20,219 nt of DNA from CAZAPV01 sp964487195 (GTDB lineage: Bacteria; Patescibacteriota; Patescibacteriia; SG8-24). Below, piece by piece: positions 7,022 through 12,037 of this stretch. Where the stretch lies: positions 1 to 20,219 of the forward strand of contig CAZAPV010000014.1 of assembly GCA_964487195.1 (NCBI GenBank), given 5' to 3'. The translations under genes were made by a program, and so were the position numbers. The notes below the pieces were generated by a model. It was given only the letters and a program-made list of their open reading frames with translations. It was not told where the DNA came from and searched no databases. Position 1 is the stretch's first letter. The number at the start of each line of letters is the position of its first letter.

Positions 7022-7070
7022 AGTGCACCTCCTTGCCGCGGACGTTAGCACCGCGATGCGACGGTGTCAA
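7007..7070 (-). repeat. Promoter-leader cassette, copy 1 (direct repeat)
   Basis: Contains TTGACA (7065-7070), a 17-base spacer, TAACGT (7042-7047), AAGGAGG (7028-7034), the TTG start codon (7019-7021) and the first codons of the oxidoreductase. It matches 7298-7361 without gaps at about 52 of 64 positions by hand alignment, including 22 identical bases covering ribosome site and start. Confidence 0.85.
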
Positions 7071-7092
7071 TACAAAAAAGCCCCCGATTTTC

Positions 7093-7124
7093 AAAGAAAA
7101 AGAGCTAGCATAGAAGGCTAGCTC
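7093..7124 (-). terminator. Terminator of the 64-residue gene, overlapping its stop codon
   Basis: GAGCTAGC (7124-7117) pairs perfectly with GCTAGCTC (7109-7102), followed by TTTTTCTTT on the minus strand. The TAG stop codon (7120-7118) is inside the first arm. Confidence 0.9.
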
Positions 7125-7312
7125 GCGTCCTCGGTCCCGTCGGACTCTTCAGCCCGCTCGCGCGCCAAGAAAGTTTCACCCGCGAGGCGTTGGTGTGCGT
7201 GCAGCCAGTCGGGGAGCTCTGGCTCGAGCGGCGGACGACGCACTGTCGCCTGCTTGAGTCGCTCCAGAAAACCGGTGGGTAATTGAATGCGTCCATTTTT
7301 TTCATTTGCCAA
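7118..7312 (-). CDS. Small hypothetical protein, 64 residues, with duplicated leader
   Basis: No family recognised. The product begins MANEKNGRIQLP, is charged (many Arg and Glu), ends EESDGTEDAS, and has no membrane helix, signal peptide or Cys pair. It is accepted as a gene because it has a TTGACA-17-TAACCT promoter, AAGGAGG six bases before a TTG start at 7312, and a strong terminator at its stop. The leader is a near-copy of that of the oxidoreductase next door, and the first codons (MANxK) match too, yet the rest of the protein does not resemble the oxidoreductase. It may be a remnant of a duplicated gene start that gained a new tail, or a co-regulated small protein. Confidence 0.65.
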   Translation of the reverse strand: MANEKNGRIQLPTGFLERLKQATVRRPPLEPELPDWLHAHQRLAGETFLARERAEESDGTEDAS

Positions 7313-7361
7313 AGTGCACCTCCTTCGAGCGGAGGTTAGCATTGCGACACGATCATGTCAA
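7298..7361 (-). repeat. Promoter-leader cassette, copy 2 (direct repeat)
   Basis: Contains TTGACA (7356-7361), a 17-base spacer, TAACCT (7333-7338), the AAGGAGG ribosome site, the TTG start (7310-7312) and the first codons of the 64-residue gene. It aligns with 7007-7070 over its whole length without gaps. Confidence 0.85.
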
Positions 7362-7387
7362 CGCAAGAAATCCGGTACCGGCATAAC

Positions 7388-7411
7388 AAAAAAGCCCCTC
7401 ATTATGAGGGG
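7388..7411 (-). terminator. Terminator after the CAT-anticodon tRNA
   Basis: CCCCTCAT pairs perfectly with ATGAGGGG around a single unpaired base (closing pairs will open in the real loop), followed by a short G-C step and six T on the minus strand, about 10 bases after the tRNA. Confidence 0.88.
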
Positions 7412-7420
7412 TTCTTTTGT

Positions 7421-7495
7421 TGGTAGCGAGGGTGGGAATTGAACCCACGACCCAAGGCTTATGAGTCCTTTGCTCTACCACTGAGCTACCTCGCC
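7421..7495 (-). tRNA. tRNA with CAT anticodon (elongator Met, or Ile2)
   Basis: Minus-strand cloverleaf from GGCGAGG to CCTCGCT, then A73 and encoded CCA. D-arm GCTC/GAGC, anticodon loop CTCATAA (CAT), T-arm GTGGG/CCCAC with TTCAATT. It is not an initiator: the initiator's run of three G-C pairs in the anticodon stem is absent. Two oddities are visible: the first acceptor pair is G1-U72, and the last anticodon-stem pair (31-39) is A-G. A CAT anticodon could also be tRNA-Ile2, read after lysidine modification; sequence alone does not settle this. Confidence 0.93.
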
Positions 7496-7508
7496 ATGTT
7501 GCCCCCGC

Positions 7509-7537
7509 AGCCTACATGAAAAACCGGTGTTTGGCAA
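7509..7537 (-). promoter_or_regulatory. Promoter of the CAT-anticodon tRNA
   Basis: TTGCCA (7532-7537), 17 bases, TAGGCT (7509-7514), followed by 13 bases to the tRNA 5' end. Confidence 0.6.
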
Positions 7538-7544
7538 TACGGAC

Positions 7545-7577
7545 TTAATAAATAAAGAGCTGACGAGGTCAGCTCTT
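7545..7577 (-). terminator. Terminator closing the structured non-coding stretch
   Basis: AAGAGCTGAC pairs perfectly with GTCAGCTCTT (ten pairs, loop CTC), followed by TATTTATT on the minus strand. It separates the 133-residue gene and its long 3' region from the tRNA promoter. Confidence 0.8.
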
Positions 7578-7710
7578 CGAATACGCCGGGGTTGGGGAAG
7601 ACAAGCTGTCGGCAATAAAGGGCCGCACTCCCACGGCCCAGCGATGCATCTTCCCCACACCGCCGTCGCGCCTGCGAAGGCCGATGCGTGGGGAGACGCC
7701 CGGTGTCACT
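7578..7710 (-). ncRNA. Candidate structured RNA or long 3' UTR
   Basis: No protein gene is supported here. On the minus strand GGGGAAGA (7656-7649) can pair with TCTTCCCC (7601-7594), enclosing a hairpin GGGCCG/CGGCCC (7639-7634 with 7625-7620). The same CCCC/GGGG bases can instead form CCCCAC/GTGGGG between 7693-7688 and 7658-7653. ACTCCCACGG in the last codons of the upstream gene (7733-7724) is complementary to CCGTGGGAGT (7636-7627). It does not match RNase P, tmRNA, SRP or tRNA motifs that I know. It may be the 3' UTR of the 133-residue gene rather than a separate transcript, as no separate promoter is evident. Confidence 0.4.
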
Positions 7711-8112
7711 TTACATCTTCCACCCGTGGGAGTACGCGCACATCGCCTTGGTCAGGACTTCGGTCGCGTCTTTTTGGGTCGTTGGCACTTGTTCCAGTCG
7801 CCGTAGACGCTTGAGGAAGCGATTATAGACGCTCAAGGGAATGTGGCTCGCAGCGACGGCAAGGTTATGGACAAATTTGCGGTCGGTGATTTTGCGTGGC
7901 TCATCGTACCAGAGCTTCTCTTCCGGTTCGTAGATCACGAATGCACGTTCGAGTGCAGCCTGAAGCCCTAATTCATCCGGCTCGGATTCGAAGGTGGTCG
8001 CATACACCCTGCGGTTCTCGAATGCGGCGTAGAACACTTGAACTATGGGATCATCAGGACCAAGCGCACGAAGCGTACTGACAACAAGTGTTCGAAGTTT
8101 TGTACTGGTCAT
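7711..8112 (-). CDS. Hypothetical protein, 133 residues
   Basis: No family recognised. The product starts MTSTKLRTLVVSTL, appears soluble and mainly helical, and is rich in Arg, Leu and Glu, with no signal peptide or membrane helix. The start at 8112 is supported by AGGAGG at 8121-8126 with eight bases of spacing; an upstream ATG at 8133 precedes the ribosome site and is rejected. A promoter with a near-consensus -10 box lies about 50 bases upstream. The last codons are complementary to a segment about 100 bases downstream, in the structured non-coding stretch. Confidence 0.82.
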   Translation of the reverse strand: MTSTKLRTLVVSTLRALGPDDPIVQVFYAAFENRRVYATTFESEPDELGLQAALERAFVIYEPEEKLWYDEPRKITDRKFVHNLAVAASHIPLSVYNRFLKRLRRLEQVPTTQKDATEVLTKAMCAYSHGWKM

Positions 8113-8165
8113 TTGAGAAGCCTCCTTATGCACGCTGCCCTCGAATTTTCCAAAGGACTGTTTGC

Positions 8166-8193
8166 ATAATACCCGTCCGAGACCTTATGTCAA
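8166..8193 (-). promoter_or_regulatory. Promoter of the 133-residue gene
   Basis: TTGACA (8188-8193), 16 bases, TATTAT (8166-8171). It implies an untranslated leader of about 45-50 bases ending in a good ribosome site, unlike the leaderless genes elsewhere in the window. Confidence 0.8.
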
Positions 8194-8227
8194 GCGTTGT
8201 TGCCCACGCCGCCTAAGTTTTAGAATC

Positions 8228-8259
8228 AAAAAACACCGTCGATTTCGACGATGTTTTTT
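8228..8259 (-). terminator. Terminator of the 75-residue gene
   Basis: ACATCGTCG pairs with CGACGGTGT (one wobble) around AAAT, followed by a run of T on the minus strand. It directly abuts the stop codon at 8258-8260. T-tracts on both sides make it potentially bidirectional. Confidence 0.9.
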
Positions 8260-8485
8260 ATGCCATTGCGATGACGCGGGGGTTGTCGATCGTGATCTCT
8301 TTGATCAGCGTCCCGAGGTCGTTCTTGTAGCAGTCTTTGCACACCACCATGCGCACCGGGTTGCCGCCTTCCCATTCGACGTTGATCAGGAACGACGTTT
8401 CACCGTTGCAAAATTCGTACAGCCGGCGGTGGAGCCGCGACTGGCAGAAACGGATTTCGTCGGCGTTGTGTTTCTTTTTTCGCAT
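8258..8485 (-). CDS. Small Cys-containing hypothetical protein, 75 residues
   Basis: No family recognised. It begins with a basic MRKKKHN and has four Cys: C14, C26 and a CKDC pair at C49 and C52, a spacing that could bind one zinc ion. No membrane segment. The start is the ATG at 8485; no other start is close. GGAGG lies 24 bases or so upstream, and its second half is part of a perfect hairpin (8494-8511) between ribosome site and start. A -35/-10 pair lies upstream, so a short leader is likely. A small zinc-ribbon-like regulator is one possibility, but there is no direct evidence. Confidence 0.75.
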   Translation of the reverse strand: MRKKKHNADEIRFCQSRLHRRLYEFCNGETSFLINVEWEGGNPVRMVVCKDCYKNDLGTLIKEITIDNPRVIAMA

Positions 8486-8493
8486 AGCTTGGC

Positions 8494-8511
8494 GGAAAAA
8501 TCGGTTTTTCC
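8494..8511 (-). promoter_or_regulatory. Leader hairpin of the 75-residue gene
   Basis: GGAAAAA pairs perfectly with TTTTTCC around CCGA on the minus strand. The hairpin starts within GGAGG and ends eight bases before the ATG. It could mask the ribosome site, or bring GGAGG closer to the start. Confidence 0.4.
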
Positions 8512-8525
8512 TCCGTCACGGGAGC

Positions 8526-8554
8526 ACCTTAACACAGCGCCCCGTTTCGGGCAA
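8526..8554 (-). promoter_or_regulatory. Promoter of the 75-residue gene
   Basis: TTGCCC (8549-8554), 17 bases, TAAGGT (8526-8531). It sits back to back with the plus-strand promoter at 8561-8589. Confidence 0.55.
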
Positions 8555-8560
8555 GGGGGG

Positions 8561-8589
8561 TTGCCCTAATGGCGGATTTCTGGTATGGT
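8561..8589 (+). promoter_or_regulatory. Promoter of the 165-residue membrane protein gene, leaderless
   Basis: TTGCCC (8561-8566), 17 bases, TATGGT (8584-8589), then nine bases to the ATG at 8599. No ribosome site fits in between. Confidence 0.65.
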
Positions 8590-8598
8590 AGTGTGCGT

Positions 8599-9096
8599 AT
8601 GTTTCTCGCAGTCCATGCGACGGTCGGCGCGCTCGCCGGCAATTCGGTCAAAAATCCGTTCGTCGCGTTCGTGCTCGGATTCGTCTCCCATTTCTTCGTC
8701 GACATGGTGCCGCACGGCGACCTGCACATGTACGACGGCTACAAGAACGGGGAGCGGGTGAAGCGCGCCATCCTGTATGTGGCGATCGACGGGTTCGCGA
8801 CGGTCAGTCTGATCGCCGTGTTTTTCTTCAAACAGGACTTCTTCTCGCCGCTTAACGTCGCGATGGGGATCATCGGCGGGCTGCTGCCGGACCTGCTCGC
8901 CGGCCTCGTTGAAATTTTCAAACCGAAGTCGCGCCGCTGGGTCAGCCAGCGGCTGTGCTGGTTCCACGGCTTCCACATGAAAAGCCATTGCTATCTGATG
9001 CACCGATTCGGCAAGCGCGACATTCCGTTCCGCTACGGGCTGCTGCTTCAAAGCGTCGTGCTCACGATGCTCGTGCGGATGATGCTGCGGGTCTAG
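8599..9096 (+). CDS. Membrane protein with His/Asp-rich motif, putative metal-dependent hydrolase-like
   Basis: A 165-residue membrane protein. The N-terminus has HATVGALAG followed by a hydrophobic segment and HFFVDMVPHGD (about 31-41). A second hydrophobic stretch leads to GGLLPDLLAGL, and a His-rich region (WFHGFHMKSHCYLMH) lies near 121-136. The clustered His and Asp at membrane edges recall membrane-bound metal-dependent hydrolases of the YdjM type, but this is a motif-level resemblance only. I chose the ATG at 8599 over one at 8569, because the longer reading would run through the -10 box. The stop codon forms part of the -35 box of the next gene. Confidence 0.82.
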   Translation: MFLAVHATVGALAGNSVKNPFVAFVLGFVSHFFVDMVPHGDLHMYDGYKNGERVKRAILYVAIDGFATVSLIAVFFFKQDFFSPLNVAMGIIGGLLPDLLAGLVEIFKPKSRRWVSQRLCWFHGFHMKSHCYLMHRFGKRDIPFRYGLLLQSVVLTMLVRMMLRV

Positions 9097-9122
9097 ACAA
9101 ATCGACGAAAATCTGTTACGGT
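9094..9122 (+). promoter_or_regulatory. Promoter of the 148-residue membrane protein gene
   Basis: TAGACA (9094-9099), 17 bases, TACGGT (9117-9122). The -35 hexamer begins with the TAG stop codon of the upstream gene. A leader of about 20 bases carries AAAGG before the ATG. Confidence 0.65.
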
Positions 9123-9150
9123 TCGGCCGTTCTTTGCAGAAAGGTTGTTC

Positions 9151-9597
9151 ATGAAAACTCAAGCGAGGATTGCGTGGGCGGCAGGCGCCGCCGCCGTCGT
9201 ACTCTGCATCCATTTCGCGATCGCCGGCGCGATCGGCGCGACGGCCGTCCACCTGCTCGGCTACTGGGCGTACCTCGCGTTGTTCATTCTCAACATGGGG
9301 CTCGTCGCGGGGGTGCTCGCGGTGCCGTGGATCCGCGACCGGTTCGCGCTGAATCCGCACCGGTTCGAAAAGCGGGGATGGCGCTGGATCCGCGAGCGCG
9401 GCGCGTTTCCGCTCGTGCTCGCCGCGGCGGTGATCATCGGCCCGATCTACGGCGCCGTCGTCGTCCGCCTGCTCGGAATGTCCGGTGGACGGGCGTGGGC
9501 GTCCGCGCTCATCGCGACCGCGGTCGCCGTCGGCTTCTGGGTCACTGTCTATCTCGGCGGCCTCTCCTGGCTCCATTCGTTCATCCAACGTCATTAA
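9151..9597 (+). CDS. Four-helix integral membrane protein, 148 residues
   Basis: No family recognised. After a short basic start (MKTQAR) there are four hydrophobic segments, roughly 6-30, 34-60, 90-115 and 122-146, with a basic loop in the middle (RDRFALNPHRFEKRGWRWIRERG). The ATG at 9151 follows AAAGG with six bases of spacing; a TTG two codons upstream is less likely. It is followed directly by a terminator, so it is probably a single-gene transcript. Function unknown. Confidence 0.8.
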   Translation: MKTQARIAWAAGAAAVVLCIHFAIAGAIGATAVHLLGYWAYLALFILNMGLVAGVLAVPWIRDRFALNPHRFEKRGWRWIRERGAFPLVLAAAVIIGPIYGAVVVRLLGMSGGRAWASALIATAVAVGFWVTVYLGGLSWLHSFIQRH

Positions 9598-9627
9598 CCG
9601 TCCTCGACGCAGTCGGGACGGTTTTTT
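9596..9627 (+). terminator. Terminator of the 148-residue membrane protein gene
   Basis: AACCGTCC pairs with GGACGGTT, enclosing a second CGAC/GTCG stem after a one-base bulge, then six T. The first two stem bases are the end of the stop codon. Confidence 0.92.
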
Positions 9628-9637
9628 CATAGAGAGA

Positions 9638-9666
9638 TTGACAAAAACCGATTTTCGTGGTATCGT
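9638..9666 (+). promoter_or_regulatory. Promoter of the lytic transglycosylase gene
   Basis: TTGACA (9638-9643), 17 bases, TATCGT (9661-9666). The leader ends with GGAGG (9686-9690), five bases before the ATG. Confidence 0.82.
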
Positions 9667-9695
9667 TTCCGGTTCTTTTCAGCACGGAGGTTTGG

Positions 9696-10412
9696 ATGAA
9701 ATTCCCGCTATGGTTGACGATCGTGATCATCTTGCTCATCTGGTGGATCATCGCGCCGCGGCGTTCCGGCGGCGTGGAACGGACCGCGGAGGCCGCGCCC
9801 GTCCCGGCGGTCGACGAGCGGACGGTCGAGCAAGCGACCCCGCCCTCATCCGGCAATGTGACCCTGGCCCGCGCTATCGGCTACGAATTCAAGGTTCCAT
9901 CCGGGATTCTATACGGCATCTGGATGGTCGAATCCGGCGGACTCGCCGGCGGTTGGGGAGGGGCCGGATGGTATTACGCTTCCGAACTGATCTCTCCGGG
10001 AAGCCGCTGCGTCGAGCGGTACGGATCCGGCGTCTGCCGCGATCGGTGGAACGCGCTCGTCCGCATCTGCGCCCAGCGCCGGCGCGGCTCGCCGATCTGC
10101 GATCCGTACGCCGTACGGACGTCGTACGCGATGGCGATGGGACCGATGCAATTCCTCCCCGGCACCATGCTCGCGTACGGCGTGGATTTCGACCGCGACG
10201 GCGCGATCGATCCGCACGTCCTCGCCGACGCGATGGCGACCGCCGCGCGATTCCTCCGCACCCGCTACGACGAACGGCCGCCCGATGAGGACGCGGCGCG
10301 CCGTTGGCGATATGCGATCGAGCGGTACTACGGCTCCTCGCAGTCGAGCTACTACGCCAACGTCCTCGCGTACTGGCGCGCCTGGTGCAAAACGCATCCG
10401 TGCCACGCATGA
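9696..10412 (+). CDS. Membrane-anchored lytic transglycosylase (MltB/SLT-like)
   Basis: Cleaves the MurNAc-GlcNAc bond of peptidoglycan outside the cytoplasmic membrane, supporting wall turnover, pilus assembly or entry into other cells. The 238-residue product starts with a transmembrane anchor or signal (MKFPLWLTIVIILLIWWII). The catalytic domain has the Glu in MVESGG (Glu79) and the GPMQFLP motif (149-155) typical of the MltB-type fold. DFDRDGAID (164-172) matches a DxDxDG calcium loop, as found in MltB/Slt35. Six Cys in the exported part (105, 114, 125, 135, 231, 236) could form disulfides. The start at 9696 has GGAGG upstream; the earlier in-frame start lies inside the promoter. Confidence 0.92.
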   Translation: MKFPLWLTIVIILLIWWIIAPRRSGGVERTAEAAPVPAVDERTVEQATPPSSGNVTLARAIGYEFKVPSGILYGIWMVESGGLAGGWGGAGWYYASELISPGSRCVERYGSGVCRDRWNALVRICAQRRRGSPICDPYAVRTSYAMAMGPMQFLPGTMLAYGVDFDRDGAIDPHVLADAMATAARFLRTRYDERPPDEDAARRWRYAIERYYGSSQSSYYANVLAYWRAWCKTHPCHA

Positions 10413-10423
10413 CGGATGTCTTC

Positions 10424-10464
10424 GACCCCGCCTGATTCAATCAGGGCGGGGTCTTTTCTTTTTT
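10424..10464 (+). terminator. Terminator of the lytic transglycosylase gene
   Basis: GACCCCGCC, TGATT, one base, AATCA, then GGGCGGGGTC: a long stem with a single bulge, followed by TTTTCTTTTTT. Confidence 0.95.
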
Positions 10465-10475
10465 CGCGCCGGCGT

Positions 10476-10494
10476 GCTACGGTCGCCGTGGAGG
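10476..10494 (+). promoter_or_regulatory. Extended -10 and ribosome site of the GHKL-like gene
   Basis: TGCTACGGT (hexamer 10478-10483) with only a poor -35 (TTTCTT), followed by GGAGG (10490-10494) six bases before the ATG at 10501. The ribosome site excludes the much longer in-frame reading that begins at 10285. Confidence 0.55.
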
Positions 10495-10500
10495 ATCGCG

Positions 10501-11997
10501 ATGTTCATTACCATTCGAAACAAGGGTTCGCTGAACCGCAAGTTCATCGAGCTGATCGGGTTCTCGACGAAGCGGGACCGCATCGACGACGCCACGGTGA
10601 TCGGCAACAAAGGTTCGGGCACGAAGCTCGCCGCCGTCGCCGCGCTCCGGCTCGGCCTCGACGTCGCGATCGCTTCGACCGACTACCTTGGCCAGTACGT
10701 CCTCACGTTCGACGTCGAGGACGTCGACATCGACGGTACGCGCGTCCGGCAGATCTACTTCAACTACGCCGACGGCGAGGGGAAGACGACGCGCTATCCG
10801 TCGTGCATGGTGATCGAGGCGTTCCAGGATTGGGACAAGGCGATCGGCGACGACGACAAGACGGCGTTCAAGGTGCTCCGCGAATTCGTCTGCAACGCGG
10901 TCGACGAGGACAAGCGGTTCACGATCCGGTTCACGGAGAAGCCCGCGCCCGCGCCGGCGGGGGAGACCGCCGTCTCCCTGCGCTACACGAAGGAGATCGC
11001 GGAAATCATCCGTGCCTGCCCGCGATACTTCAAATTCCTGAAGGTCGGAAAGCGGTCGCGGCCGATCGTTTCGGCGGACGGTCTCGGCGACATCTACGAG
11101 AAGTCCGATCCGGACAAGACGCGGCTATTCGTGCTCGGCGTGCTCGTTCACTGCTCGGGGAACTACTGGGAGCGTTCGATGTTCGATTATTCGATGCATC
11201 GCAAGACGCTCGTCTCCGAAGAGCGGATCATCAAGAACTACTACGAGTACGTCTCCGAGGTCGGCAAACTGCTCGCGTCGACCGTGAGCGGACCGCTGAT
11301 CAAGAACGTCCTCGCCGGCATCGTCGACGGGACGGCGCGGTTCGAAGAGGACGCGCTCGGGAGGATGACGGCGCTCGCGCCGGGGCCGCTCGGCGCATGG
11401 CGAAACGCCGTTCGGGATCTGTTCGGCGAAAAGCTCGCCGTCGCGTCCGGTTCCAAGAGCATCGATGACGATTGCGAGCAGCTGTTCGGCTACGCCGTCA
11501 TCGGCGGCGGGAGGGATTCGTTCAAACGGTTCTTGCGGACGCTCGGGTTTCCCGACGCCGCGACGATCGTGCCGAAACGGATCGACGACCGTTACGATGA
11601 TGTCCTGTTCGAGACGCTCGATCCGGAGAGCCGCACGCGGTTCGCCGAGGCGCATCGCATCTTCGCGCAGCATTTCCCGGACCGGGCGGCGCTGCCGGTC
11701 GTGTTCTGCCGCACGCAAGACGCGGCGCTGCGGCGGATCAAAGGGTTCGCCGGACACGGCGACGGCCCGATGGAGAAGATCTGCATCGTCACCGAGACGC
11801 CCACGGCGCTCGGCGCGATGTCGGAGCTGCTGATCGTCCTGAACCACGAGGCGCGTCACTGCGTCACGAAGGCGGCCGATGCCGATCGGCGGTTCGTCGC
11901 GCAGGCGGACAAGGACATGGCGGCGATGATGCTGCGCCAGGCGGGGTATGACCGCTGGGAAGACGGCACGCCGATCCCGCCGCTCGCCGACAAATAA
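10501..11997 (+). CDS. GHKL-ATPase-like protein with C-terminal HExxH motif
   Basis: A 498-residue soluble protein of unknown role. Two motifs near the N-terminus suggest a GHKL (Hsp90/histidine-kinase/MutL type) nucleotide-binding fold: a glycine loop GNKGSGTK (35-42) followed by a helix LAAVAALRLG, and an N-box-like LREFVCNAVDED (126-137, Glu128, Asn132, Asp135). Their order is reversed compared with ordinary GHKL proteins. From memory, a family of phage and plasmid proteins opens the same way (ENKG, then STK, then a GxGxK loop, then REIYCNALDE). The C-terminus carries HEARH (449-453) in a helical context, matching the zinc-protease HExxH signature, with acidic residues downstream as possible third ligand. 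It is a single-gene transcript by its terminators. Phage origin is an inference; no other phage gene is near. Confidence 0.75.
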   Translation: MFITIRNKGSLNRKFIELIGFSTKRDRIDDATVIGNKGSGTKLAAVAALRLGLDVAIASTDYLGQYVLTFDVEDVDIDGTRVRQIYFNYADGEGKTTRYPSCMVIEAFQDWDKAIGDDDKTAFKVLREFVCNAVDEDKRFTIRFTEKPAPAPAGETAVSLRYTKEIAEIIRACPRYFKFLKVGKRSRPIVSADGLGDIYEKSDPDKTRLFVLGVLVHCSGNYWERSMFDYSMHRKTLVSEERIIKNYYEYVSEVGKLLASTVSGPLIKNVLAGIVDGTARFEEDALGRMTALAPGPLGAWRNAVRDLFGEKLAVASGSKSIDDDCEQLFGYAVIGGGRDSFKRFLRTLGFPDAATIVPKRIDDRYDDVLFETLDPESRTRFAEAHRIFAQHFPDRAALPVVFCRTQDAALRRIKGFAGHGDGPMEKICIVTETPTALGAMSELLIVLNHEARHCVTKAADADRRFVAQADKDMAAMMLRQAGYDRWEDGTPIPPLADK

Positions 11998-12000
11998 CAA

Positions 12001-12033
12001 AACCGGTCACGACGCTTGTCGGACCGGTTTTTT
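12001..12033. terminator. Bidirectional terminator between convergent genes
   Basis: AACCGGTC pairs with GACCGGTT, with an inner CGAC/GTCG stem after a one-base bulge. T-tract follows on the plus strand and A-tract precedes (serving the minus strand). It ends both the GHKL-like gene and pilB. Confidence 0.93.
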
Positions 12034-12037
12034 CTTT

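Noticed and set aside
7604..7710. Identity of the structured stretch as RNase P RNA, tmRNA, 6S or SRP RNA
   Set aside because: None of the conserved signatures known to me is present and the region is too short for RNase P RNA or tmRNA.
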